This document shows positions 18,766 to 28,212 of a stretch of DNA of 36,090 bases, piece by piece; within the stretch, counting starts at the first letter, position 1; each line of letters starts with the position of its first letter. Origin of the DNA: Nitrospira sp. UW-LDO-01 (lineage in GTDB: Bacteria > Nitrospirota > Nitrospiria > Nitrospirales > Nitrospiraceae); contig NIUT01000146.1 of assembly GCA_002254365.1 (NCBI GenBank), forward strand, positions 6,153 through 42,242. The letters run 5' to 3'. The notes below the pieces were generated by a model, which saw only the letters and a program-made list of their open reading frames with translations, had not been told where the DNA came from and made no database searches. Both the position numbers and the translations under genes were made by a program.

Positions 18766-18919
18766 TCAGAAAATACACATGAATGGCAGGTTGTGCCGAT
18801 GATTCTGCGCGAGGAGTTATCTTTGCTGGGAGTAGTCAGCAGCCTGGTTGGTAAGAAGTCTTCGAGGGGGAGCGGCGGATCAAGCTGGTGCCGGTGGAGG
18901 CTGGATTAGGCTGATCTGT

Positions 18920-18950
18920 CTTCCCGCATGGGCATGGCCCATGCGGGAAG
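18920..18950. terminator. Strong hairpin between convergent genes
   Basis: cttcccgcatgggc-atg-gcccatgcgggaag: perfect 14-bp stem, 3-nt loop, between the SNase-like gene (+) and the barrel protein gene (-). Confidence 0.6.
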
Positions 18951-18959
18951 GAACAGTGT

Positions 18960-19580
18960 TCAGAAGGTGTGGCGTACCCCGAACAATAATCCGATAGTGG
19001 AAGCATCCCCATTTGCATGATTCCGCTTCCAGGCTGTTTCCACGTTCAGCATCATTCCTTGTGGGGCTCCTGGGACCAAATTCGTCAAGGCATAGTCCAG
19101 ACCTCCCCCGACCCGCCAAGCAAAACTGTCAGAGACATTATGCGTATTGATGTTTACCCCGATTCCAGTCGTGACATAGGGAATCAGATTGCCAAAATGT
19201 CCAGGGCGATACTCCAAGTTGACGGGCAGCAAGGTGACGGTATTGACGGAGCCGGTTCCCGGATTATCGACACCATGATTTTGCCATTCCAGCATCATTC
19301 CGGCCCTGAACCATTTATTGAGGCCATACATGCCTTGGAAGTTCACCAAGGGGCCAACGGTAGATACGCCGGAGCCTTGTGTGGTGAAGCTTGGTCCGAC
19401 ACGAAATCCTCCTGTGATTCTCCCTTCTTCAGCCATACCTTCATGGACCCATCCCCCATCGGCGGCATCGGAAGGATGAGCATCAGGGGGATGAGCCTGA
19501 GCGACGTGAGGAGTCATGCCGAGCAAGAGTGTAGCGGTCAGTATCCCCTTTAATAAGGATGGAGTAAAGCTTGTATGCAT
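18960..19580 (-). CDS. Outer membrane beta-barrel-like protein
   Basis: Signal peptide (LLKGILTATLLLGMTPHVAQA), alternating strand pattern, C-terminal GLLFGVRHTF ending in F. Confidence 0.75.
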   Translation of the reverse strand: MHTSFTPSLLKGILTATLLLGMTPHVAQAHPPDAHPSDAADGGWVHEGMAEEGRITGGFRVGPSFTTQGSGVSTVGPLVNFQGMYGLNKWFRAGMMLEWQNHGVDNPGTGSVNTVTLLPVNLEYRPGHFGNLIPYVTTGIGVNINTHNVSDSFAWRVGGGLDYALTNLVPGAPQGMMLNVETAWKRNHANGDASTIGLLFGVRHTF

Positions 19581-19738
19581 GGTGTTCTCCTAAGGTAAGC
19601 CAATGATGGAGCGAACTGTAACGGACTCCTCCCGCAGTTTCAATAGAAAGCGCGTATTGGTCAAGAGGAATCCAATCCATTTTGAACGTGAGAACCACCA
19701 CGTCATGGGATTCTACGGCGGTCGGGGATCATCATGCA

Positions 19739-20740
19739 TCATCCTTCTGCGCGAGGCTTGGTGAGTTCCTCCAGGAGAAACGTTCGTACTCGTTCTCGCG
19801 CGTCACGCGAGGCCTGTCCGGACTGAGCTCGCTCTTTCCACGAGCCAATCAGCGTGCTATGGGCGTGCGTCGGTTTGCCATCGATCTGATAGGCACCGGC
19901 CGGGATGGCGCCGTCGATGAAGCGATGGCCAAACATGTCGCTCAGGGTCTTGTGTTTCTCAGGAGGAGCCATGCAGTCTGTTTCGAACCGCAATCCGTAC
20001 ACCTTGGCGGTGCTTGTTTTGGCGATCGTGAGATCATCTTCGGATATCCCAAGGGATGCCTTGTCGTTGTCCGTGTACCACCAGAAACGTAGGGGAAGCG
20101 CTGGTTGGGCGACTACTGCTGCAGTGACCCGAGGATGATCCAACAGGGCAAGGGGGAAGGGACCGGTCAGGCAATTGCCGATGAGACCGATCCGCTGCCC
20201 CGCATGCCGGTTTCCCATCGTCTGGACCACGCCGCGCAGCCAGTTGACGATCGGCGTGCTTCCGTGGGATGGCGTTCCCCATTCCCCACCAGGAAGAAAT
20301 TCCACGATGCCTCCAAACCAGTACGCCTCCAATCCATGTATCGGCGAGAACTTGCCTTTCTCGCCGAACAGCAATGGCACGTAGACGGTGAAATCTTTCG
20401 AGAGCTCCTCGGCATAGGCCAACGTTCCGGGGGATAGTCCGGTCATCTCGTGGAGTAAGAGGATCGGAGGTTTGGCCGTGTCGTCATTGAGGCAGAACAC
20501 GGAATGGGTGATTCCAGCGTGCGAGAAGGGTTGCTCAAAACATTCGGTCCAATTCCGGGCAGGCATCCCCTCTTCTTTTACGTGCGGTGCGCACGTCCCG
20601 AGCTGCGTGGCCCCACAACCCGACAGGAGCATGGACAACACCATGCCATGGAAAAGCGGATTTCGGGATCTCCCCCGTGTCGCTCTGCATCGCAAACTAG
20701 GGCTGGCCGTCTTACGCATGCGGTGTCGATTCAGTCTCAT
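19739..20740 (-). CDS. Dienelactone hydrolase family lipoprotein
   Basis: Lipobox LLSGC; PPILLLHEMTGLSPGTLAYAEELSKDFTVYVPLLFG; nucleophile elbow GNCLTG (Cys); C-terminal HAHSTLIG. Confidence 0.85.
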   Translation of the reverse strand: MRLNRHRMRKTASPSLRCRATRGRSRNPLFHGMVLSMLLSGCGATQLGTCAPHVKEEGMPARNWTECFEQPFSHAGITHSVFCLNDDTAKPPILLLHEMTGLSPGTLAYAEELSKDFTVYVPLLFGEKGKFSPIHGLEAYWFGGIVEFLPGGEWGTPSHGSTPIVNWLRGVVQTMGNRHAGQRIGLIGNCLTGPFPLALLDHPRVTAAVVAQPALPLRFWWYTDNDKASLGISEDDLTIAKTSTAKVYGLRFETDCMAPPEKHKTLSDMFGHRFIDGAIPAGAYQIDGKPTHAHSTLIGSWKERAQSGQASRDARERVRTFLLEELTKPRAEG

Positions 20741-20749
20741 TCACCGGCG

Positions 20750-22192
20750 CTAAGGCGCGTCGGACGTTGTCGAAGTCGTTGTGGCATCGTGCGCAAGGTC
20801 CCTGATCAGACGCTGAAATTCTGAATTGTTCCGCAATAGACGCGATCCGGCTTGAAGCAGATGATCGACTTCTTCGTTGGTCAAGGCGAGATTGGTGGCG
20901 ATATTCATAAGGCGCGCCTCTTCTTCCAGATCAGTCATTTCTGTCAGGCTCGCGTTGATGAAGTAGATATCCGCGTCCGGCGCGAAAATGCTGGGAGCAC
21001 TATCGGGCCTCTGCCGGAGCTGTAGGCGCCATTGCTGCACGGCCTGATCTAGGAGTTGCATCGTGTCTGTGGAATAGCGGTTGATCGGGATATCAATTAA
21101 CGCGTGGCTCACTCGCGAAAGACCCGGTATATCGTTGAGCTGGTATTGAGTCAGATCCGGAGCGGTTTCCGCGCTCACCATGAGGTAGACCAGCTTTCGA
21201 ATGTTCTTGGCTCCGAGCATCTGGAACGTCGACTCCAGATCTCCGACGAGGGTGGTTGTTTCCAAGACAGTGCGCATCCCAATATTGTCGGAAAGCCCAC
21301 CATCCAAGAGATGAATGTACGGACGTTTCTTGGCGTCGAGATAGGACCGGAGTTCCCTGGCGCGCTGGCGGCCCCATGCGGTGGGCCGCTCTTCCACCAA
21401 TCTGGCCGGCGGCTGAAAGCCACATTCGCCGGCATAGTTTTTAATCGAAATCGGGCTGAGCAGCAGTGGGAGTGCACTCGTGGAGGCGGCGGCGACCGAC
21501 AAGGGGAGTTGGCTAAGGTCCGAACAGATGATGTTGAATTGCCGTTGGTTGAACTCGAAGCGTGAAAGAGAGGCCATGTCGGAGGCATGCAAATTAATGA
21601 TGGGGCGCCGTCGCCTGGCAAGGAGATCACCGAAGGTATGGCCATTGAATAGGGCCTCGTCCAATAACTCAGCGAAGATATGGGCGCGACCGAAATACGG
21701 AGACCAGAGTCGAAGCCAGTTGGACGGAGAACGAAAAATCCTGGACCGAAGTTCGGTCTCCCAATCCTTCCGGAGAAAGTGAGTCTCGAAATCCTGGAAG
21801 ATACGGTCACCATAGAGCGCGTAATACACCGCAGTGAAGCTTCCGCCCGAAACGGCATTGATGATGTTCAGCTCATCGACCAGTCGTTCTTGACGTCCCT
21901 CCCAGACGATCGGAGTTCGTGCCAGCTCTTGCAACACGCCGTAGGAGAGGGCTGATGCGCGCGCACCGCCACCTGAGAACGAGGCGACGATGAACAGACT
22001 GTCCGAGCTGCCAATCTTGGATGGAGGCAGGTTCGTCGATCGGTAGCCATAGGCTGGGTCCCAGTGGGACAAGGGCGCGTTCATGGTCGGGCGGACATAT
22101 TCGCAGCCGAGCAGGAGTATTGTGCAACTGATGAAGACCAAGACGCCTAGCGGACGTGCAAGGATGATTGTGCGTGCGTGAACGGCCTTCAT
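20750..22192 (-). CDS. Patatin-like phospholipase lipoprotein
   Basis: SFSGGGARASALSYGVLQEL oxyanion-hole motif, NAVSGGSFTAVYYALYG nucleophile, LLDGGLSDNIG Asp motif; lipobox LLGC. Confidence 0.88.
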   Translation of the reverse strand: MKAVHARTIILARPLGVLVFISCTILLLGCEYVRPTMNAPLSHWDPAYGYRSTNLPPSKIGSSDSLFIVASFSGGGARASALSYGVLQELARTPIVWEGRQERLVDELNIINAVSGGSFTAVYYALYGDRIFQDFETHFLRKDWETELRSRIFRSPSNWLRLWSPYFGRAHIFAELLDEALFNGHTFGDLLARRRRPIINLHASDMASLSRFEFNQRQFNIICSDLSQLPLSVAAASTSALPLLLSPISIKNYAGECGFQPPARLVEERPTAWGRQRARELRSYLDAKKRPYIHLLDGGLSDNIGMRTVLETTTLVGDLESTFQMLGAKNIRKLVYLMVSAETAPDLTQYQLNDIPGLSRVSHALIDIPINRYSTDTMQLLDQAVQQWRLQLRQRPDSAPSIFAPDADIYFINASLTEMTDLEEEARLMNIATNLALTNEEVDHLLQAGSRLLRNNSEFQRLIRDLAHDATTTSTTSDAP

Positions 22193-22442
22193 GAACGGGG
22201 GAGGGTACGCAGGTGGATGGATTGTGTCAACTCTATTGGGCCAGATCGTCGACAACCGAAAACTATAGCATTGTCAGTCATGACCCTGTCGGGAGTTGTC
22301 TGCTCAACGACATTGAATCAGCGATGTTCATAGCGTATGGTTTGTTCTCTGTTCTTAGTGGGAGAAGTTTTGAGGCGTCAGCTCACCGGTGTGTCACACC
22401 GAGTCCAGTTCACGTCAAATAGGCCGGAGCATGAGGTAGGCG

Positions 22443-23702
22443 ATGAGCCACGTTGGGATCATCTGTCCAAATGTACCGGGACATCTCAACCCTATGGTGG
22501 CACTGGCGGATGCGATTCGCACCCGTGGGCATCGGGTCACCTTCTTTTTATTGGGTAAGCCTCCTTTATCGATCTCGGAAGCCGGGTTTGAGATCGTCGC
22601 TCTCGGGGGGACAGTCTTTCCGGCTGATGTGTACCAAGCCGAGTTTCAGAAGCTCGGCTCGCTTCAGGACCGGGCAGCGCTCAAGCACACGCTTGCGATC
22701 GGTGCACGTGCGGCTGATGCGATGCTGGAAGTCGGGCCGGCCGTGGTGCGTGCGAGTGGCGTGACGGCGTTGGTGGTGGATCAAGCCTCGTTCCCAGGTG
22801 GGACCGTTGCCGACCAGGTGGGGATTCCATTCGCAACCGTTTGCAATGCGCTGCTCCTGCACCCTGACCCCAACGTCCCGCCGTACTTTACGCACTGGTA
22901 TCCTCGAGATGTATGGTGGGCACGGATTCGCAATCGCATCGCATGGGCGGGGCTCAACCGACTGTACGCTCCAATCGTGACCCGTATTCAAGCCCATCGC
23001 CGTAGGCTTGGTCTTCCGGTTCCGACTGGCCTCGCAGACGTCTGGTCCACCACGCTGCAGATTAGCCAACAACCTGAACTCTTTGAGTTCCCTCGGCGTG
23101 AGTTACCGACACAGGTCCGATTCGTCGGCCCACTTCGGCTCCCTGGCGGATATCTGCCGGTCTCGTTCCCATGGGAGTTGCTTGATGGGCGACCATTGAT
23201 CTATGCGTCACTGGGAACCTTGCAGAACAGGATGGCAGGGATGTTCCGGGTGATTGCCGAGGCCTGCGAAGGGCTTGACTCGCAAGTGGTTATCTCGACC
23301 GGTCACGGGGTATCACCGGAAATGCTCGGCAACCTTCCTAGCCGTCCGATCGTCGTTTCCTATGCCCCGCAGTTAGAGGTGCTCCGTCGGTCGACTCTTG
23401 CGATAACCCATGCAGGCCTCAACACTGTGCTCGACGCAATGGCGACCGGAACTCCTCTAGTGGCTGTTCCCATCACGAACGAACAGCCAGGGATCGCTGC
23501 CCGTATAGCTTGGATCGGAGCCGGCGAGGTCATTGCGAACCCACAGGTCACACCTCAGGCGCTGCGTGCCGCCGTTGTCCGTGTGCGATCGAATCAGTCC
23601 TATCGTACGGCTGCCGAACGGGTTCGTGACGCGATTGAAGTTGCTGGCGGTGCGCCATGTGCGGCAGAGCTGATTGAACAGCGTTTGGCACTCAAGACCT
23701 GA
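22443..23702 (+). CDS. MGT-type glycosyltransferase (UGT/CrtX-like)
   Basis: MSHVGIICPNVPGHLNPMVALADAIRTRGHRVTFF; RPLIYASLGTLQN; ITHAGLNTVLDAMATGTPLVAVPITNEQPGIAARI. Confidence 0.92.
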   Translation: MSHVGIICPNVPGHLNPMVALADAIRTRGHRVTFFLLGKPPLSISEAGFEIVALGGTVFPADVYQAEFQKLGSLQDRAALKHTLAIGARAADAMLEVGPAVVRASGVTALVVDQASFPGGTVADQVGIPFATVCNALLLHPDPNVPPYFTHWYPRDVWWARIRNRIAWAGLNRLYAPIVTRIQAHRRRLGLPVPTGLADVWSTTLQISQQPELFEFPRRELPTQVRFVGPLRLPGGYLPVSFPWELLDGRPLIYASLGTLQNRMAGMFRVIAEACEGLDSQVVISTGHGVSPEMLGNLPSRPIVVSYAPQLEVLRRSTLAITHAGLNTVLDAMATGTPLVAVPITNEQPGIAARIAWIGAGEVIANPQVTPQALRAAVVRVRSNQSYRTAAERVRDAIEVAGGAPCAAELIEQRLALKT

Positions 23703-23810
23703 TGACCATGTAGCGAAGTCATGAGTCCAGACGGCTTGTCCTCATCTTTGTAATCCTTTAGGATCGGCACCATATGCGCAGCATTCACTGTCTAAGTCAT
23801 TCCACTCTCC

Positions 23811-25718
23811 ATGGCTACCTCGCCTCTCTTCTCAATGAGTAATCAGTCCGAGCGATCGACAACGGCGGGCCTGGCACTGGCTGCACTCGGCGTTGTCTAT
23901 GGTGATATTGGCACCAGTCCTTTGTATGCCCTGCGGGAATGTTTCCATGCCTCGCATGGACTACCTGTTGTCTTGGCAACGATCACAGGCCTGCTCTCCC
24001 TCATCATCTGGGCGCTGTTGCTGGTCGTCACGGTCAAGTACTTGCTCTTTGTCATGCGGGCTGACAACCAGGGTGAAGGAGGCATTTTGGCGTTGATGGC
24101 GCTGGGACAGCGCCATCGGGAAGAATCCGCGTTTCCCTTGAGAATTGGCCCAGTGATCGCACTGGGTTTGCTCGGAGCCTCGTTGGTCTACGGCGATGGC
24201 ATGATCACGCCAGCCATCTCGATTTTGAGTGCCGTGGAAGGCATCGAAGTCGAGACGACCGCCTATCAACCCTATACGTTACCGATCGCCATTGCCGTCT
24301 TGCTCGTCTTCTTTGCGATCCAGTCGCATGGAACGGGACGGCTTGGTGGATGGTTTGGTCCGATCATGTTGCTCTGGTTCCTCACACTCGCAGCCTTGGG
24401 GATTCGGAGTGCTGTGCAGACTCCCGAGGTATTTACGGCGTTCAGTCCCACCCATGCGGTGCAGTTTCTGCTGGACCATCCCACGCAGGGGTTTGCGGTG
24501 TTGGGCAGTGTGTTTCTCGTTCTGACCGGCGCGGAAGCCTTGTATGCCGATATGGGACACTTCGGCAAAGGGCCCATTCGCCTCGGATGGTACAGCGTGG
24601 TGCTGCCGTCGCTTGTCTTGCAATACCTTGGACAAGGGGCCCTGCTGGTTCGCCAACCGGATGCGGTCGCCAATCCTTTCTACTTGTTGGCGCCAGGATG
24701 GTTGCTGCTCCCGTTGGTCGTGCTCGCGACCATGGCGACGATCATCGCGTCGCAAGCGATGCTGAGCGGTGCTTTTTCGCTCACGCAGCAGGCGATTCAG
24801 TTAGGCTACTTGCCGCGTATGGATATTCGGTACACATCCGCCTCCCAGATCGGGCAGATTTACGTGCCTGCCGTGAATGTCCTGATGCTGATTGGGACCG
24901 TTAGTTTGGTGCTGTTTTTTAACACCTCCAGCAACCTGGCTGCTGCCTACGGTATCGCCGTGGCCGGCACGATGGTCATTTCTACGCTCCTGATTTTCGT
25001 CGTGGTGCGGCGGCAGTGGAAATGGAGTTGGCCGTTGGCGGCCCTTGTCACTGGGTTCTTCCTGACCCTTGATCTTTCATTCTTCGGTGCGAATGCCTTA
25101 AAGATTCCGCATGGTGGCTGGTTGCCGCTTGCCTTTGGTGCTGGTCTGTTCCTCTTGATGGCGACGTGGAATGGTGGGCGTCGGCTCGTCGCGAGGCACC
25201 TCTGGAGTAAGATGCCGCAGCTGACCGCCTACCTGAAGGAGGTGCTGGATCAACCGCTGACTCGCGTGCCAGGGACAGCTGTCTATTTAACGCAGTTTCC
25301 TGACCTGACGCCACCCTCGTTTGTGCAGAACGTCCGGCATAACAAGGTGCTCCATGAGCAGCTGGTCTTTCTGACGACCACGACTTCCCGCGTTCCGACC
25401 GTGACCGGGAGCCATCACGTGCGCATTGAACCTCTTGCGCCGGGTGTGCGTCGAGTTGTGGTGCAATACGGATTCATGGAGACGCCGGATATTACCCGCC
25501 TACTTGCGGCCTGTCGGTCACAGGGACTTGAGGTGGATCTTGAGGGGGCGACCTTCTTTCTCAGTCGTGTAAACTCCATTGCGACACCGAAGCCTGGTAT
25601 GGCGCTGTGGCGAGAACGGCTCTTCGTCTTTCTCAGCCGCAACTCCCAACGCGCGAGTTCGTTCTTCCACATTCCCGCCGACCAAGTCGTCGAGATCGGT
25701 GTGGTGGTGGAGATCTAA
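23811..25718 (+). CDS. kup: Low-affinity potassium transporter Kup
   Basis: LAALGVVYGDIGTSPLYALRECF; MRADNQGEGGILALMAL; LVYGDGMITPAISILSAVEG. Confidence 0.97.
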   Translation: MATSPLFSMSNQSERSTTAGLALAALGVVYGDIGTSPLYALRECFHASHGLPVVLATITGLLSLIIWALLLVVTVKYLLFVMRADNQGEGGILALMALGQRHREESAFPLRIGPVIALGLLGASLVYGDGMITPAISILSAVEGIEVETTAYQPYTLPIAIAVLLVFFAIQSHGTGRLGGWFGPIMLLWFLTLAALGIRSAVQTPEVFTAFSPTHAVQFLLDHPTQGFAVLGSVFLVLTGAEALYADMGHFGKGPIRLGWYSVVLPSLVLQYLGQGALLVRQPDAVANPFYLLAPGWLLLPLVVLATMATIIASQAMLSGAFSLTQQAIQLGYLPRMDIRYTSASQIGQIYVPAVNVLMLIGTVSLVLFFNTSSNLAAAYGIAVAGTMVISTLLIFVVVRRQWKWSWPLAALVTGFFLTLDLSFFGANALKIPHGGWLPLAFGAGLFLLMATWNGGRRLVARHLWSKMPQLTAYLKEVLDQPLTRVPGTAVYLTQFPDLTPPSFVQNVRHNKVLHEQLVFLTTTTSRVPTVTGSHHVRIEPLAPGVRRVVVQYGFMETPDITRLLAACRSQGLEVDLEGATFFLSRVNSIATPKPGMALWRERLFVFLSRNSQRASSFFHIPADQVVEIGVVVEI

Positions 25719-25778
25719 CAGGCATGGGGCAACGATCCAATACTCACAGGCCCCGTCTTGTGACCCATCATCTAATAG

Positions 25779-25788
25779 TGTATATACA
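25779..25788. promoter_or_regulatory. TGTATATACA palindrome at the brnT start, candidate BrnA operator
   Basis: Perfect 10-bp palindrome ending 5 bp before the GTG start codon at 25794. Confidence 0.4.
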
Positions 25789-25793
25789 TTGGT

Positions 25794-26096
25794 GTGTTTG
25801 AGTGGGATATCCAGAAGGCTATTGCCAACTATGAGAAGCACGGGGTTTCATTTGAACAGGCGGTCACGGCATTTGGTGATCCCAATGGCCTCGATGGCGA
25901 GGACATCGCGCATTCGCAACAGGAACATCGTCGAAAACGACTTGCACGGTCGGTTACAGGCCATATTCTGCTGGTGATCTATACGCTCAGGAGGAAGTAC
26001 CATGAAAAGGAAACTATCCGTCTCATCAGCGCCAGACAAGCGAGCCGCAAGGAGCGTCAGGCATATGCCCGATTCGCAGATCGACTTCTCCGATAG
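25794..26096 (+). CDS. brnT: BrnT family toxin
   Basis: MFEWDIQKAIANYEKHGVSFEQAVTAFGDPN...RRKRLARSVTGHILLVIYTLR...ETIRLISARQASRKERQAYA; GTG start. Confidence 0.92.
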   Translation: MFEWDIQKAIANYEKHGVSFEQAVTAFGDPNGLDGEDIAHSQQEHRRKRLARSVTGHILLVIYTLRRKYHEKETIRLISARQASRKERQAYARFADRLLR

Positions 26097-26295
26097 CCCG
26101 GAACTGTCCAATGAGCAGCTGAAGCGGATGCGCCCAGTCGGACGGCCTGTGACTGGCCTGGCCAAGCAATTAATTGCCATTAGACTATCGCCCCGTCTGT
26201 TGTCCACCTTGCGAAAGATGGCTGCCAAGCAAGGGAAACCCTACCAAACGTTGATTCATGAATTGCTGGAAAAAGCGGCCGCGCGGGCAGCGTAA
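26002..26295 (+). CDS. brnA: BrnA family antitoxin
   Basis: IDFSDSPELSNEQLKRMRPVGRP...IAIRLSPRLLSTLRKMAAKQGKPYQTLIHELLEKAA; overlaps brnT by 95 nt in another frame. Confidence 0.88.
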   Translation: MKRKLSVSSAPDKRAARSVRHMPDSQIDFSDSPELSNEQLKRMRPVGRPVTGLAKQLIAIRLSPRLLSTLRKMAAKQGKPYQTLIHELLEKAAARAA

Positions 26296-26317
26296 CAGTT
26301 TCTTGTCCCACTCACCC

Positions 26318-26449
26318 CACTCTTGTTTTAGGAAGCGACTCCTGTATCGCCTCTCTGCTGCATTCAGCTGCAACGCTCAACGCGCGAGTTCGTTCTTCCA
26401 TATTCTCGCCGAGCAGGCCGTTGAGGTCGGTGTGGCGGTGAAAATTTAG
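26318..26449 (+). pseudogene. Remnant of a kup C-terminus
   Basis: Encodes ...FRKRLLYRLSAAFSCNAQRASSFFHILAEQAVEVGVAVKI*, matching Kup ...WRERLFVFLSRNSQRASSFFHIPADQVVEIGVVVEI* (25607-25718). The left edge is approximate. Confidence 0.8.
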
Positions 26450-26529
26450 CCAGTATGGGCGAGCAGTTCAAGAAAGCGTGATGACTCTCGTCACGAATAG
26501 GTTGTGTCGACCTTTATCAATTGAGGCAG

Positions 26530-27810
26530 TCAGGGCAACGGCGCTCTCTCAGACAGCGTGATCATCGAACGGAGAGCTTTCATGGCTCCGAACTCACCAG
26601 CGTCTGTGGCCTCGAGCAGGACAAGAAGAGTATCGAAGTCCTTCATCATCGACAGCGGGAGTGCGTATTGGCCTAGGAGTTGTCCGTCCTGGTTCACCAC
26701 ACGCAGTTCAATCCAGGCTAAGGCACGACCCAGCAGCACCTGCTCATTCCCTTCACTCAGCTGTCTCGTTCGTCTTTTTGTGCGAAGCGGACGCACCGTC
26801 CGTTGACCGGTGGCATTGAAGAGTACGACGGCTTCTCGTTTCTTGAAGCCACGAGCCTTCAATACAGAGGCGCGGCAGGCAAGCAAGACCGCTTGGGCTG
26901 CGGCCGCAGCTGAAAAATCCGGTTCAATCAGCTTCGGAGCGAACGCATCGGAAAATTGCGCCAGAATCGGACAGATCACGATGCGATAGCCAAAACGTAA
27001 CAGCCGGATTGCCCAAGGCAGGAGGATGAAGCAGGGAACCAAGAGCACGATGCCAAGAATTGCCGCCACCAGGGGGCTCAGTAGGAAGTAAATGGCCAGG
27101 AAGGCCAGAGAGAACACGACCTTGCAGGTCTCGAAGAGCAGATCGATGAATGGCACGGGACTCAGCCAAATGAGCACATCCAAGGCCAACCGGGTGAGCA
27201 TCATCGTGACCAGCGAGATGAGCGCGGCCAGAATCAGGATGGCCGTGCTGGATTCAAAGCCCGAGAATAGACCGGCCTGCACGATTGAAGCATACAGCTC
27301 CGACGAAGATGCCGTCAGACCGTTTGGCGCCAGGGCATCCGCGCCAATCATGAGGTAGATGAGGCCGACGGCGATATCCTCGGCGATACGAACGAACTTG
27401 CCAAAGGCTCCTCGAATTTTTCCTGAGTTGACCAGCCAGGTGAGCCCAGCGAGGAGGGCGAACGTGCCAAACACCCACCAATTTACATATTGTTTGGCCT
27501 GATGGACTAACGAATTCTGTCTAATCTGCTGGAGGAGCCTCAATTCCGACTTGGCAAATACTGGCTCATCCACGAGCAATGCCGTTCCGGTTAAGACCGC
27601 GAGACCCAGAAACGGCGTGGAAGCGATGGCCGGCAGTGGCCCAAAGACCTCAATGAGTTTCTTGTTCAGGTAATCCACTTGTGGGCTCTGCCCATTCGGT
27701 GAACTCGTCGTGTCGTCGGCCCCATGCGACTGTGACGCTCCACAGCCTGTGACCAAGATCACAGCGAGGGTCAGCCCAAACAGCTTTGACCAACGAGACA
27801 GGTCTTGCAT
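26530..27810 (-). CDS. Multi-pass membrane protein of unknown function with N-terminal lipobox
   Basis: 426 aa; VILVTGCGAS lipobox-like start; 7 or more hydrophobic segments; soluble C-terminus. Confidence 0.75.
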   Translation of the reverse strand: MQDLSRWSKLFGLTLAVILVTGCGASQSHGADDTTSSPNGQSPQVDYLNKKLIEVFGPLPAIASTPFLGLAVLTGTALLVDEPVFAKSELRLLQQIRQNSLVHQAKQYVNWWVFGTFALLAGLTWLVNSGKIRGAFGKFVRIAEDIAVGLIYLMIGADALAPNGLTASSSELYASIVQAGLFSGFESSTAILILAALISLVTMMLTRLALDVLIWLSPVPFIDLLFETCKVVFSLAFLAIYFLLSPLVAAILGIVLLVPCFILLPWAIRLLRFGYRIVICPILAQFSDAFAPKLIEPDFSAAAAAQAVLLACRASVLKARGFKKREAVVLFNATGQRTVRPLRTKRRTRQLSEGNEQVLLGRALAWIELRVVNQDGQLLGQYALPLSMMKDFDTLLVLLEATDAGEFGAMKALRSMITLSERAPLP

Positions 27811-28212
27811 CCCGACCCTCCCCCTATTCAGATCCGAAAGAAGCCTTCCAGCCAGTCTACGAGTAGTTGATATACCTCGAGGCAGAAATGGACGTCATGA
27901 TACCAAGAAAATGGACACGTGTGGTCCTCTCCCAATTGGCTTGCTGTGCCCGTATCGGATGGAATTCGTGTATCTGATTCGATACGGCATGCTATCCAAA
28001 TCGATACAGTTCAATCCTCTGTCAAAGGCGGTATTCCGTAAACACCGCGGAGATATTGACTTCCATCGATGTGGCTCACAACTTGCTGCAAGAGGTCCTC
28101 ATGGGGATGAGCTGGTGAGTAAGGTTGGAGCATGCTTTGAACGTACGACTGAAACTAGAGTGACCGGCCGGCATCTTGTAGATGCCCCGGGAGCCGAAGA
28201 CGGAGGTGACCC

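Noticed and set aside
22566-23072. 168 aa minus-strand ORF
   Set aside because: Antisense to the glycosyltransferase; shadow ORF.
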